From the NCBI GenBank assembly GCA_937943605.1, contig CALEAW010000053.1, forward strand, positions 1 to 33,019: 33,019 nt of DNA. Reading direction: 5' to 3'. A model generated the notes under the pieces. That model was not told where the DNA came from and searched no databases. It was given only the letters and a program-made list of their open reading frames with translations. The DNA is from an uncultured Sutterella sp. Its GTDB lineage: Bacteria; Pseudomonadota; Gammaproteobacteria; Burkholderiales; Burkholderiaceae_F. The translations under genes were made by a program, and so were the position numbers. Numbering within the stretch: position 1 is the stretch's first letter; each line of letters opens with the position of its first letter. Of this stretch, positions 22,604 to 31,920 are shown one piece after another.

Positions 22604-23893
22604 ATGTTTGACCTCGAAGACCTCAAAGCCATTCTTCTTGATCATCGTCAGGTGGCTCAGCACATCAAACCTTTCAAGCGCTTAGTCGTGGCGACCGAAT
22701 TCCCGAACGTCCTTTTGGTCGGTGTTCGTGGGTGCGGCAAGACGCATTTGATGATTAACCGAATACATTCGTTGGTCGAAGCAGGGGACGATTGGCAAAA
22801 TATTCTCTATATCGACTTCGAAGACGAGCGGTTGCTGGGTTTCACAACGGAGGACTTTCAACGGCTACTTAACGCCTACAAGGCACTTCATCCAAACCAC
22901 AAAAAGCCGCACATTTTCTTGGATGAACCTCAATCGGTCGAGGGGTGGGCCACCTTTGCGCGTCGATTGGCCGATCAAAAGTACCCTGTCATGGTGAATT
23001 GCAGTGACGAAAGAGCGCTTAATCAAGTCGCCACGACCACCTTAGGTGGCCGATATCTCGTGCGAACAGTATTTCCCTTGAGTTTTGCTGAAACCCTCAA
23101 AGCCTCTGGGCTTGAACCGAGCGACCTGGACTTAGCCTCGCCAACGCCCCGATCCAACATTCGAACTCAGTTTGATGCTTATGTCCGCTTTGGCGGGTTT
23201 CCCGGTCTCCTTGGTCAGGCTGATACGTTAAAACGTTACCACCTCAACAATCACTACCAGCAAATGTATTTGGTTGATGTCGCTGCTCGTCACAACATCA
23301 GCCATCTCTTGGCGTTACGCCTCATCATGAAAACATTAGCTGAGCATGTCGGTGAGCCGCTTTCATTTTCCAAATGGACGCGACTTGTCTTTGAGCACGG
23401 CGTCAAGCTTTCGAAAAACACCCTGATCAACCATGTTGGCTTTGTCAAAGACGCCTTTTTGATTTTCTCTATCCATAACTTCTACGGCAAGCTCAATGAC
23501 CGTGAAACAAATCCTAAATATTTCTTTGCCGACAATGGCCTTATTGAACTTTTAAATCGGGATCCACTTTCAGCTCAATTAGAAAATGTGGTCGCTATCG
23601 AACTCATACGGCGGTTCGGCCTAGACGACCGAGTGTTTTATTTTGCGCACAATGCCGAAATCGACTTTTATGTGCCTGAAAGGGATCTAGGAATTCAAGT
23701 CACGCGTGACTTAAATCGTAACGAGACGATGAAGCGCGAAGTCGGTGCTTTTGAAAAAACGAATGACTTTCTCTCTTTTAAGCGCCGTCTCATTTTGACG
23801 TTAGACGACGAGCGAACCCTTGAAACGTCTGCCGGTTCCATTGAAGTCATGCCCATTTGGAAATGGTTACTGACTAGCGAAACAGATCGATAA
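22604..23893 (+). CDS. AAA ATPase with DUF4143 domain
   Basis: A second member of the ATPase family seen at 17464, with intact motifs. From the ATG at 22604 (429 residues), Walker A is GVRGCGKT (40-47) and Walker B HIFLDEPQ (103-110), followed by the family-typical VEGW. The C-terminal nuclease-like domain has AEIDFYVPE and GIQVTRD where many members have EVDF and IEVK. The frame is open from a TTG at 22550; neither start has a good ribosome site, and ATG 22604 is preferred because it gives the usual distance to Walker A. A 5-bp inverted repeat GTTCA/TGAAC (22545-22559) lies upstream. Function is unclear. Confidence 0.85.
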   Translation: MFDLEDLKAILLDHRQVAQHIKPFKRLVVATEFPNVLLVGVRGCGKTHLMINRIHSLVEAGDDWQNILYIDFEDERLLGFTTEDFQRLLNAYKALHPNHKKPHIFLDEPQSVEGWATFARRLADQKYPVMVNCSDERALNQVATTTLGGRYLVRTVFPLSFAETLKASGLEPSDLDLASPTPRSNIRTQFDAYVRFGGFPGLLGQADTLKRYHLNNHYQQMYLVDVAARHNISHLLALRLIMKTLAEHVGEPLSFSKWTRLVFEHGVKLSKNTLINHVGFVKDAFLIFSIHNFYGKLNDRETNPKYFFADNGLIELLNRDPLSAQLENVVAIELIRRFGLDDRVFYFAHNAEIDFYVPERDLGIQVTRDLNRNETMKREVGAFEKTNDFLSFKRRLILTLDDERTLETSAGSIEVMPIWKWLLTSETDR

Positions 23894-24070
23894 TCATTTG
23901 AGCGTCATAGCCATTGATTCGTCGAAACGCTGAGGCGACAACGAAAAAAATCTGTTGCTAAAAACACAAGTTTGCACCGATTAGGCTGTCAATAAGCTAA
24001 AATCCTTAAATTTTGCGGTTTAAATCCTTCACACCGCTAACTTAGACATAAAAAATAAGGAGAACTCAGC

Positions 24071-25306
24071 ATGCCTAAGCGCCTCAGCCGCGTATTTCGC
24101 GTTGCTATGCCGATCCTCCAGGCGTCGCTCATCCGTCAAATCCTCGTAGGTTTGGTTTTGGGTGCTGCGCTTGCCTATTTGTGGCCTGAAGCCGCAAAAG
24201 AGGTTGGTTTGCTCGGTAATATCTTTGTGACCGCCTTAAAGGGCGTCGCACCGATCCTGGTTTTTGTGCTTGTGACAAGCGCAATTGCTAACCAGTCTGT
24301 GTCGACTGAAATGCATATTCGTCCTGTGATTGGGCTTTATTTGTTGTCGACCTTTGGCTCGGCACTCGCTGCGGTCATAGCAAGCTTTGCTTTCCCAACG
24401 ACAATAACGTTTATGAGCGCCCCTGATGTCGCAGCTGCCCCAGGCCAGATTTCTCAAGTGCTCACACAATTGGTGATGAACGTCGTAGACAATCCCGTCC
24501 ACGCAATCGCTAACGCCAACTACATTGGCATCCTTGCTTGGGCTGTCGCGGTCGGTCTGATTCTTCGTAAGAGCCGTGAAGAAACACGTATCGTGTTGGG
24601 TGATGCCGCAAGCGCCGTAAGCTCTATCGTTCAGATCGTGATTCGCTTTGCCCCGATCGGGATTTTTGGTCTCGTCGCGAAGACTTTGGCCACTGAAGGC
24701 TTCTCCGTCATGCTTGAATACGCACAGCTTTTGACGGTTCTTTTGGGTGTGATGGCTTTCGTCGCACTCGTTCTGAATCCCTTCTTGGTATGGCTCGCTA
24801 CCCGTGAAAATCCGTTCCCCGTCACATTCATGTGTTTACGTGAATCTGGCGTGAGCGCCTTCTTTACGCGTAGTTCTGCGGCCAACATTCCAGTCAACAT
24901 GGACATCTGCCGCCGTATGAACCTCCCCGAATCCACGTATGCCGTGTCGATTCCTGTCGGTTCTACCATCAATATGGCTGGTGCCGCCGTGACGATTACG
25001 GTGATGGCTTTGGCTGCTGCCCATTCCTTAGGCATCGAAGTGTCTTTTGGTAGCGCTATCTTCTTGTCGATCGTAGCCTCTGTTTGTGCTGCCGGTACCT
25101 CGGGTGTCCCAGGCGGCTCCTTGATGCTTATTCCACTTGCTTGTGGTCTTTTTGGTATTGACCAAGATATCGCTATGCAGGTTGTAGCCGTCGGCTTTAT
25201 TATTTCTGTACTTCAGGACTCGACCGAAACTGGCCTTAACTCTTCGAGTGACGTGCTCTTTACGATCGCTGCCTGTCGCCGCGCTGAACGTCTCGCCAAG
25301 AAATAA
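24071..25306 (+). CDS. sstT: Serine/threonine:sodium symporter SstT
   Basis: Inner-membrane uptake of serine and threonine driven by sodium, in the dicarboxylate/amino acid:cation symporter family. Length 411 compares with 414 in E. coli. Diagnostic stretches are GNIFVTALKGVAPILVFVLV, FTRSSAANIPVNMDICRRMN, YAVSIPVGSTINMAGAAVTI and AAGTSGVPGGSLMLIPLAC (hairpin loops that form the substrate and sodium sites). AAGGAGA lies 8 nt before the ATG. It is followed by a second amino-acid carrier on the same strand after 91 bp, and together with threonine aldolase it points to amino acids as carbon and nitrogen source. Confidence 0.95.
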   Translation: MPKRLSRVFRVAMPILQASLIRQILVGLVLGAALAYLWPEAAKEVGLLGNIFVTALKGVAPILVFVLVTSAIANQSVSTEMHIRPVIGLYLLSTFGSALAAVIASFAFPTTITFMSAPDVAAAPGQISQVLTQLVMNVVDNPVHAIANANYIGILAWAVAVGLILRKSREETRIVLGDAASAVSSIVQIVIRFAPIGIFGLVAKTLATEGFSVMLEYAQLLTVLLGVMAFVALVLNPFLVWLATRENPFPVTFMCLRESGVSAFFTRSSAANIPVNMDICRRMNLPESTYAVSIPVGSTINMAGAAVTITVMALAAAHSLGIEVSFGSAIFLSIVASVCAAGTSGVPGGSLMLIPLACGLFGIDQDIAMQVVAVGFIISVLQDSTETGLNSSSDVLFTIAACRRAERLAKK

Positions 25307-25397
25307 TTAACGATAAACGTTCAAACGAGGGAAGGGCGACCCACAGGACGCTCTTCCCAAACCCCCATTAACATTCACCGCCTTACGCCTTACATTT

Positions 25398-26837
25398 ATG
25401 ACAGATAACCACAAAGGGGAGATCGTCCGCGAGGACTTGCAACCCAATTTCGAAAGAACCATGAAGGCCCGACACCTGATTATGCTTAGCTTAGGCGGCG
25501 TGATCGGGACGGGTCTTTTTTTCAATACGGGCTTTGTGATCGGCGAAACGGGTGCCTTTGGTACCGTCGTTGCCTACCTGATTGGTGCACTTGTTGTGTA
25601 CCTCGTCATGCTCTCTTTAGGTGAACTCTGTGTCGCCATGCCGCACACGGGTAGCTTTCATCTTTACACCACCACCTTTATTGGCCCGCGCACCGGGTTT
25701 ACTGTCGCGTGGCTCTATTGGCTTACCTGTACAGTGAGTGTCGGGACGTCGCTCACGGGTGCCGGTTTGGCCATGCAATATTGGTTCCCTCAAATTGATG
25801 TGTGGATTTGGTGCTTGATCTTCTGTCTTTTGATTCTCGGCATGAACGTCTTTACGACAAAGTTCTTTGCCGAAGGCGAATTCATTTTCTCCTTAATCAA
25901 AGTCGTCACGATTCAAATCTTTATTATTGCGGGTGGTTTGGCTGTCTTTGGCATTATTCCGCTCGCTGACGGTTCGCCCGCCCCATACTTCTCGAACCTT
26001 ACTGATGGCGGTTTATTCCCGAAGGGCTTTTTGCCGATTCTCACCACGATGATTGCAGTGAACTTTGCGTTCTCTGGCACTGAATTAATTGGCGTTGCAG
26101 CTGGCGAAACGCAGAATCCCGAAAAGGTGATTCCGATGGCCATTCGCACGACAGTGTTTCGTTTGGTGATCTTCTTCATTGGCACGATCATCATTTTGGC
26201 CGCCTTGTTGCCACTTAACGAAGCCTCTATTTTGAAGAGCCCGTTCGTCACCGTCTTTGAACGTATTGGTATTCCTTACGCTGCAGACCTCTTCAATTTC
26301 GTCATTTTAACGGCCGTGATTTCTGCCGCGAACTCCAACCTTTATGCCGCTGGCCGCATGATCTGGGCTTTGGCGCATGACGGTATGCTCCCGGCCTGGG
26401 CCTCTAAGCGCACCCGTCGTGGTCTCCCGGTCAATGCCATCATGCTCTCGATGTTGGGTGGCTGGTTAGCGCTCTTTACGTCCGTCTTTGCTGCCGACAC
26501 GGTGTTTGTGGTCTTGACCGCTATCGTGGGCTTTTCGGTCGTGGCCGTTTGGGTGGCCATCAGTGTCGCTCATATCGGGTTCCGTCGTCACCTCAAAGAA
26601 ACGGGCAAGAAGGTTTCTGACCTCGCTTGGCATTCGCCTCTCTTTCCGATCGTGCCGATCGTTGCGATTTCGCTTTGCTTGGTGGCTTTCGTAGGTCTTC
26701 TCTTTGACCCTGAACAGCGTCTCGCACTTTACTTCGGTGTGCCTTTTGCTGCCATCTGCTTCATCGCTTATCCGATGATCGCTAAGCGTCGCGAAAGTCG
26801 CTTAGTCGCTGTCGCTAAAGAAGAAGCAAAGCACTAA
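25398..26837 (+). CDS. APC-family amino-acid permease (AAT type)
   Basis: A 479-residue, 12-segment inner-membrane permease of the amino-acid transporter family (AnsP/GabP/LysP/MmuP relatives). Typical parts are FERTMKARHLIMLSLGGVIGTGLFFNTG (TM1), GELCVAMPHTGSFHLY (TM2-3), AVNFAFSGTELIGVAAGETQNPEKVIP (TM6) and ISAANSNLYAAGRMIWALAHDGMLP (TM8 loop). The amino acid carried cannot be fixed from these motifs. AGGGGAG-like bases inside the coding start leave the ribosome site unclear. It lies just after sstT and may share its transcript; a strong terminator follows. Confidence 0.9.
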   Translation: MTDNHKGEIVREDLQPNFERTMKARHLIMLSLGGVIGTGLFFNTGFVIGETGAFGTVVAYLIGALVVYLVMLSLGELCVAMPHTGSFHLYTTTFIGPRTGFTVAWLYWLTCTVSVGTSLTGAGLAMQYWFPQIDVWIWCLIFCLLILGMNVFTTKFFAEGEFIFSLIKVVTIQIFIIAGGLAVFGIIPLADGSPAPYFSNLTDGGLFPKGFLPILTTMIAVNFAFSGTELIGVAAGETQNPEKVIPMAIRTTVFRLVIFFIGTIIILAALLPLNEASILKSPFVTVFERIGIPYAADLFNFVILTAVISAANSNLYAAGRMIWALAHDGMLPAWASKRTRRGLPVNAIMLSMLGGWLALFTSVFAADTVFVVLTAIVGFSVVAVWVAISVAHIGFRRHLKETGKKVSDLAWHSPLFPIVPIVAISLCLVAFVGLLFDPEQRLALYFGVPFAAICFIAYPMIAKRRESRLVAVAKEEAKH

Positions 26838-26862
26838 AAAACGCTCTGTCACTTAAAAACCA

Positions 26863-26902
26863 ACGCCCAAGGGTTGATCGCTCTAGGGCGTTTGTTTTTT
26901 TG
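26863..26902 (+). terminator. Terminator of the permease gene
   Basis: AACGCCC (26863-26869) pairs with GGGCGTT (26887-26893), followed by TGTTTTTTT. Confidence 0.85.
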
Positions 26903-27106
26903 GAATATTCTTTTTAAATTGACACGACAATGACATCTTAAGAAGACAGGTATACGATAGTCACCTTTTAAAAACATCTCTGAATAGGACATTTCCCTGA
27001 TAGTAATACAATCAAAAATAAAATTAATATTGCTTTAGTTATTCCACATTCTGACTAAAACTCGGGATGCCATAACGTCCAAAGCTGCTCAATGGAGGAC
27101 TCCTCT

Positions 27107-28276
27107 ATGAAGAAAACTCTTTTAACCCTTGCGGTTCTTTCAGCATGCTCATCCATGACTGTGGCGGCTAACGCAGCAGTTAATTCAGGATCTATCCTTA
27201 CTGACAAAGTCATTTCTGAGGATGTCGTCCTTAACGCCAACAAAGTCCTTAATTTCACTGATGGCAGTTCAGCTCTCTTCGGCGTATGGACTTTTGATAA
27301 GAAAGTTCAACTCACAGGTAAAAACGTGGAAGTTAACGTTGAAGCCAAGGGAAAAAATGCCTATGCATTAGCAACAACGACAGGGGGTACCCTGGATATT
27401 GGTCAACCAGGAGGCACCGTGACGGTCAACGCCAAGAGTGACCAAGGCGTGATTGGTATGTGGGCCGCTGGAACCAAAGACGAGGTCGGTGGGCAATTCA
27501 CCGTGAAAGCCGACAATCTAACCATCAATGCCACGTCCACAGGGACAGGCAAAGACGGTTGGGTATATGGTATTTATGCACAAAACACGTCTGTCGATAC
27601 CACGACAAAAAGAGCCACTTTAACAATTGACGCGAAAAATACGGTCATCAATGCATCTTCATCGACAGGAGATGCCAATGGGATCGTAGCCATGTCTGAA
27701 GGTGATCTCTTCGTGAAAGGCAATCTGACTGTCAATGCTGATACAGCGATCGTCGCACGAGGCGACGCTAAAGTCGTCATTAACGAAGACAAATCCTCGA
27801 CCGTTAAGCTTAACGGCGACATCGATTTCAACTATGACAAGAAGACATCTGGCACGAAAGTTGATGCTGATGTAACCATCAACCTCGTTGGTTCCGACTC
27901 GTATTGGAAAGGGAATGCGATTTATAGCTATGGGACAGGTGAACCACCTTCCGATAAAACAAATGTAAGTGGTATGAAATTAGGCCTCTATGACGGGGCT
28001 CAGTGGACACCAGATTACGTTGCCGACACAACAGGCAATGAACCCTCAGGCAAGATGCCCATCGCGATCAACGATCTCAACATGAAAGAGGGTGTAATCA
28101 ACGTCAAAGCCGACAATGTTCAGGTCAAAGTGAATAACCTCACCGGAAATGGCCAAGTCCGACTTGCGACAGATGGCAATACATCAGGGTCGTTTACTGT
28201 CGATCAAGCGACGGAAGGCTCAACCCTTGACGTCAAATTAATGGACACCAAGTTAGAAAAGGGCCTTGACGTCTGA
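27107..28276 (+). CDS. Second autotransporter, signal peptide and passenger (frameshifted gene)
   Basis: ATG at 27107 is preceded by GGAGG at 8 nt. Residues 1-23 (MKKTLLTLAVLSACSSMTVA, then ANA) form a signal peptide. The passenger has repeated short beta-strand stretches such as ADNLTINATSTGT, KNTVINASSSTGD and GNLTVNADTAIVA, which predict a beta-helix, but without the GGAI/FxxN grammar of the first autotransporter, so the two are not close copies. The frame ends at TGA 28274-28276, directly before the barrel, which continues in the +1 frame. One base fewer in AAAAGGG (28257-28263) would give LEKALTSDEV and a protein of about 728 residues. Confidence 0.82.
   Translation: MKKTLLTLAVLSACSSMTVAANAAVNSGSILTDKVISEDVVLNANKVLNFTDGSSALFGVWTFDKKVQLTGKNVEVNVEAKGKNAYALATTTGGTLDIGQPGGTVTVNAKSDQGVIGMWAAGTKDEVGGQFTVKADNLTINATSTGTGKDGWVYGIYAQNTSVDTTTKRATLTIDAKNTVINASSSTGDANGIVAMSEGDLFVKGNLTVNADTAIVARGDAKVVINEDKSSTVKLNGDIDFNYDKKTSGTKVDADVTINLVGSDSYWKGNAIYSYGTGEPPSDKTNVSGMKLGLYDGAQWTPDYVADTTGNEPSGKMPIAINDLNMKEGVINVKADNVQVKVNNLTGNGQVRLATDGNTSGSFTVDQATEGSTLDVKLMDTKLEKGLDV
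28257..28263 (+). other. A4G3 tract at the second autotransporter frameshift
   Basis: The passenger frame (GAA AAG GGC CTT GAC) and the barrel frame (AGG GCC TTG ACG TCT GAC) differ by one base here. Loss of one A or G would restore a single open frame. Confidence 0.55.
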
Positions 28277-29291
28277 CGAAGTAGATGCCGAAGCTACAAA
28301 GAAACTCATGGGTAACGTGACGGGTAAGGATGTCGCCGTCTCCACTAATGTCGCAGAAGGGATGTATAACCCTGCATTCGGTGTGGACTCGAAGGGCAAC
28401 ACCCATACGGCAAGCGTCAACACCTTGATGGAATCTAGCCTTGAACTCGCTTCGGCCGCCCCCTTGGCTTTAAACCGCATCTTGATGAACGACGTACGTA
28501 AGCGTTTAGGTGATATTCGCTCAGCCGAGGGTACGTCGGGTGCGTGGGCACGTTACGACGGTGGTCGCTTAAGTGGCTCGAATGGCCTTGAAAACGACTT
28601 CCATACGATTCAAGTTGGTGTGGATACACAGCCTACTGCGGATCCAGTCCGCTTTGGCGTGGCACTCAGCTACACGACAAGCGACTCTGATTATGCGCGC
28701 GGATCTGCCGATATGGATGCTTATAGCTTAGCGGGTTACGGTCTTTGGCTTGGCGACAACGGTCAATTCGTTGACGTCGTGGCTCGCCTCGCATCCGCTA
28801 AGACGGACATGACGGTTGACGGCAACAAGAAAGGCTCGATGGACAATGTGGCTTTGAGTCTCTCTGGCGAATTCGGTTGGCGCTTTGACGTTGCTAACAA
28901 CTTCTTCGTTGAACCGCAGGTCGAAGCCACTTACACCTATGTCGACGCAGACCAGTTGACGCTCTCTGACGGTTCGAACTACGAGTACGATGCCGTTGAT
29001 AGCTTCTTAGGTCGTGCTGGCGTTGCCTTCGGCATGAAGTGCCCGAACAACAAGGGTAACGTTTATGCTCGCGTCTCTGCTGTCCATGAATTCTTGGGCG
29101 ACAAGGCCGTCACGGGCGGTAACGGGACTGCTTACAAGCTCGACGGTATGGACACCTGGGTTGAGTATGGTCTTGGAGCGAACTTCAATGTCACACCCAA
29201 CACCTATTTGTGGGCTGATGTTGAACGCACCAGTGGCGGTGCGCTCGACGAGGACTATCGTGCTACCCTTGGCGTAAGGTACGCTTGGTAA
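28266..29291 (+). CDS. Second autotransporter, beta-barrel fragment
   Basis: This is the continuation of the gene above. The first 60 or so residues link passenger to barrel (DAEATKKLMGNVTGKDVAVS, then MYNPAFGVDSKGNTHT). From ALNRILMNDVRKRLGDIRSAEGTSGAWARYDGGRLSGS-type sequence onward it is the classical autotransporter domain, ending ATLGVRYAW with an aromatic last residue as needed for barrel assembly. RILMNDVRKRLGDIR is the pre-barrel helix region. The TTG at 28266 has no ribosome site, and the fragment lacks a signal peptide, so as it stands it cannot be exported. The barrel shows no other damage, which suggests recent or reversible disruption. Confidence 0.85.
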   Translation: MTSDEVDAEATKKLMGNVTGKDVAVSTNVAEGMYNPAFGVDSKGNTHTASVNTLMESSLELASAAPLALNRILMNDVRKRLGDIRSAEGTSGAWARYDGGRLSGSNGLENDFHTIQVGVDTQPTADPVRFGVALSYTTSDSDYARGSADMDAYSLAGYGLWLGDNGQFVDVVARLASAKTDMTVDGNKKGSMDNVALSLSGEFGWRFDVANNFFVEPQVEATYTYVDADQLTLSDGSNYEYDAVDSFLGRAGVAFGMKCPNNKGNVYARVSAVHEFLGDKAVTGGNGTAYKLDGMDTWVEYGLGANFNVTPNTYLWADVERTSGGALDEDYRATLGVRYAW

Positions 29292-29325
29292 TATCTCACT
29301 TAACCCCTTAACGGGTATTTAATAA

Positions 29326-29358
29326 AAAGGCCGTCTAACAATCTGTTGGCGGCCTTTC
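29326..29358 (+). terminator. Terminator of the second autotransporter
   Basis: AAAGGCCG (29326-29333) pairs perfectly with CGGCCTTT (29350-29357), with inner pairing CTAACA/TGTTGG. A small hairpin ACCC/GGGT precedes it near 29303-29316. The same stem-and-loop wording follows the first autotransporter. Confidence 0.8.
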
Positions 29359-29379
29359 TCATTTATCCCTCAGCGTATT

Positions 29380-30573
29380 TCAGTCACCCTTAAAATCCCA
29401 CTTCAAAAACGCTATGTTCTTCGGGTTCCTCTGCCATAGCGCTTCAATCTCATCGGCATAATCTTTCGTCTCGAACTTTTGTGACACCACCAATAAAATT
29501 CCCGCCAAGGGATCAAAGTTCACCTTTTCAGATTTGACTAGCCATTGATCAGGCTGATTTTTGTATTTGACCACATAATCCACCGCCTTTTTGAGTGACG
29601 TTTGATTGATCGTAAAGTGCCAAACATCAATATTGTCAAACTGATCACCATAGCGCGCTAAGCCCACCAAGCCTTCAAGGTCAAAGAGACTGTAGTGTAG
29701 AGGTCGCGTACGTTCTAACTCATGAAAATTCTGCCCTTTAGAGCCAATATGGGCACCCAACCGAACATACTGCGCACGCTTCAGGGCGCTGACTGCTGCG
29801 AACCGGTCGTTTAAATAGAGGTGAAAGCCAACGACCTGATAGTCGTAATAGGTGCCGTGGTTATTAGGACGCAAGCTTTCTTCATAACCAAAGTCACTCG
29901 TCAGTAACCACGTCTGATAGTCAGAGATCCAAGCTTTAAAGCCTTTTAAGACATCCGTCTCGATAAGGCCACTAGGTTCTAAAAGCGTCAAGCTATCCAT
30001 CACACGCACAAGATGGCGGCCTTCTAAAATCCCTAATGAGCGGCCATCGCTTTTGCCAGGAATTCCTTGCGCAAATTTGAGATGCGGATTCATCTTGGTC
30101 GCGTCGTCAATGAACCAACCTTTAGTGAGCTTAAGCGCATGTTTGGCGTACTTTGTGTCACCCGTGTAGTAGTAGGCAAGCGACAGGCTCTCGACCAATC
30201 GTGCCAACGTCGCTAGCCGCGTCGCATCACTATCGACGCGTGCCTTTGGATTCACTTCGCCATCTCGACGTATGGCCTTACCTCCATTGGCTGGCTCTTG
30301 CCAAAAGTAGGGTGCTAGACTCAAATAGTCATGCTTATCACCACTTGGCGGCACCGTAACCTTATCAACGACAGTAAGTCGGTTAACTTTTAAGGCTTTA
30401 TTCGCATCCACAACGAGCGCCTCAAACGCAGGTGTCACAAACGGATCTTTCGCTTCAACCTTGGTTTTGATCGAGGCGAGTTGTTCGCTATCCAAAAGAA
30501 GCAAGGGTGTAGCAAAGCTCACTTGCCAAGCCAATAAGCCACCCGTCAACAAAAGCCAAAATCGTCCTTTCAT
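29380..30573 (-). CDS. Secreted alginate-lyase-family protein
   Basis: A 397-residue periplasmic or exported protein of the alginate lyase family (PL5-like toroid). Residues 1-21 are a signal peptide (MKGRFWLLLTGGLLAWQVSF, cleavage after A21). Family landmarks are KHDYLSLAPYFW (80-91), the helix pair around LATLARLVESLSLAYYYTGD and RPNNHGTYYDYQ (235-246), where Asn and His of NNH form the core of the active site in AlgL. No alginate synthesis genes are nearby, so a role in degrading external uronate polymer, or a related polysaccharide, is more likely than in alginate export. No good ribosome site precedes the ATG. Confidence 0.88.
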   Translation of the reverse strand: MKGRFWLLLTGGLLAWQVSFATPLLLLDSEQLASIKTKVEAKDPFVTPAFEALVVDANKALKVNRLTVVDKVTVPPSGDKHDYLSLAPYFWQEPANGGKAIRRDGEVNPKARVDSDATRLATLARLVESLSLAYYYTGDTKYAKHALKLTKGWFIDDATKMNPHLKFAQGIPGKSDGRSLGILEGRHLVRVMDSLTLLEPSGLIETDVLKGFKAWISDYQTWLLTSDFGYEESLRPNNHGTYYDYQVVGFHLYLNDRFAAVSALKRAQYVRLGAHIGSKGQNFHELERTRPLHYSLFDLEGLVGLARYGDQFDNIDVWHFTINQTSLKKAVDYVVKYKNQPDQWLVKSEKVNFDPLAGILLVVSQKFETKDYADEIEALWQRNPKNIAFLKWDFKGD

Positions 30574-30598
30574 GATTTATTCGCTCAAACCACAAAAA

Positions 30599-30625
30599 AG
30601 GCGAAGCCCTTAAAAAACTTCGCCT
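30599..30625 (-). terminator. Terminator of the asparaginase gene
   Basis: AGGCGAAG (30599-30606) pairs with CTTCGCCT (30618-30625). On the minus strand T5-6 follow directly. It separates the asparaginase gene from the alginate-lyase-family gene downstream. Confidence 0.85.
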
Positions 30626-30638
30626 CTGTGTTCATTGA

Positions 30639-31658
30639 TCAGAAACGGTTAAACGCATCAAGCATCGCATCAACCGTCGGTGTCTCCAAAGACGCCAACA
30701 CTACTTGCGCAAGCACTCGTGCCTTCGCAGGATTTAATGAGCCTGACGGCACAAAACCCGCTGACTGCCATTCATCTAAGCCTTCAACGGTCATGCCGCT
30801 AGGCGTCCGAGACGCACGAATCACCATCACCCCAGCTTTCGCGGCAGCATAAAGATGCGTCGCCGTGCCTTCGTGAATCGACCCGTTCCCAGTCCCCGCA
30901 TGGACAATCGCTTTGGCGCCAGCGGCGACGGATGCGTTCACAAAAACGCCATCATCGTCCACATGAGAGTAGAGGATATCGACGCGCGGCAGTGCGCCAT
31001 GGTCTTTAGCATAACGTTCAAGCGTTTCAAGGTGCCATGGCGTATCGAGCGTATGCGACTTGTCGCTTTTAGCAAGCCATTCAATGCGTGGACCAGCAAT
31101 CATGCCGACCATGCCTAAATCAGGTCCACGGAAGGTAGCGACATTAGTAGGGTGCATCTTTGTAGTATCACGCGCAGTGCCAATCGTATCGTTAAGCGCA
31201 ATCAAAACACCGCGACCCACAGCGTCAGGATCAGCCGCGACACGAACAGCGTTTAAAAGATTCAAAGGGCCTTCAGCAGATAGGGCGGTCGCTGGTCGCA
31301 TGGCCCCCGTCAGTACCACAGGCTTATGAGTCTTCAAGACGAGCGTCAAAAAGTAAGCCGTTTCTTCCATGGTGTCTGTGCCGTGCGTCACGACAATACC
31401 AGTGACATCAGGGCGCGCAGCGGCCTCTTCAATCGCACGTGCGAGCGTCAACCAGACAGCACTTGTCATCGAGCTCGAATCAATGTTAGCCACCTGATGC
31501 GCTTCAACGTCAGCCACGTCAGTGAGCATAGGTACCGCGCCCAACAAGTCCTCAACCTTGAGTCCCTGGATGCTATAACCCGTCATTTGCGTTGCACTTG
31601 CCCCGGAACTCACGATCGTACCGCCAGTGGCAAAAATCACTACCTTGGGCTTAGCCAT
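30639..31658 (-). CDS. L-asparaginase
   Basis: Hydrolyses L-asparagine to aspartate and ammonia. From the ATG at 31658 (AGGAG 9 nt upstream; 339 residues) the two catalytic threonines are T11 in FATGGTI and T94 in VTHGTDTMEET, with D95 and the lysine in ARDTTK. TGAMRP and the C-terminal GTGNGSIHEG match the type II-like fold. The frame is open to 31727, but the extra 23 residues do not form a signal peptide, so the enzyme appears cytoplasmic although its sequence is closer to AnsB-like enzymes. It fits the amino-acid-based metabolism suggested by the transporters. It ends at its own terminator. Confidence 0.93.
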   Translation of the reverse strand: MAKPKVVIFATGGTIVSSGASATQMTGYSIQGLKVEDLLGAVPMLTDVADVEAHQVANIDSSSMTSAVWLTLARAIEEAAARPDVTGIVVTHGTDTMEETAYFLTLVLKTHKPVVLTGAMRPATALSAEGPLNLLNAVRVAADPDAVGRGVLIALNDTIGTARDTTKMHPTNVATFRGPDLGMVGMIAGPRIEWLAKSDKSHTLDTPWHLETLERYAKDHGALPRVDILYSHVDDDGVFVNASVAAGAKAIVHAGTGNGSIHEGTATHLYAAAKAGVMVIRASRTPSGMTVEGLDEWQSAGFVPSGSLNPAKARVLAQVVLASLETPTVDAMLDAFNRF

Positions 31659-31841
31659 GAAAAGCACTCCTAACCTATAAATCAATGATGAGCTTAAGCA
31701 TACACGACGATATGGCTTCTTTGGCATGTCGGTAGGCGTTCTCCTTCGCTTTAATCGTCTTTTACACAGTAGGCCAACCCAATCTTAATGCTCATTCGAG
31801 CAAATCATACAGATCTTCAGAATCCGATAATACGAATTAGG

Positions 31842-31920
31842 CATAATGAGACCATCGTCACAGGGCGTAGGTTCAGTTCTATAGAACGAAATCCCCCAGA
31901 CCCTCAACCAAACCTGTGAC
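31842..31920 (+). promoter_or_regulatory. Promoter-like box and foldable leader of the small secreted protein
   Basis: CATAAT (31842-31847) is a possible -10; a transcript would start near 31855. GTCACAGG (31857-31864) then pairs perfectly with CCTGTGAC (31913-31920), enclosing GTTCTATAGAAC (31876-31887), a perfect 12-base palindrome that can form a 4-bp hairpin with a UAUA loop. The helix closes 27 nt before the start codon. No known riboswitch class was recognised. Confidence 0.4.

Noticed and set aside
31857..31920. Cyclic-di-GMP riboswitch suggested by CACAGGGC
   Set aside because: Only the short word agrees; the remaining conserved positions and second hairpin of that class are missing.
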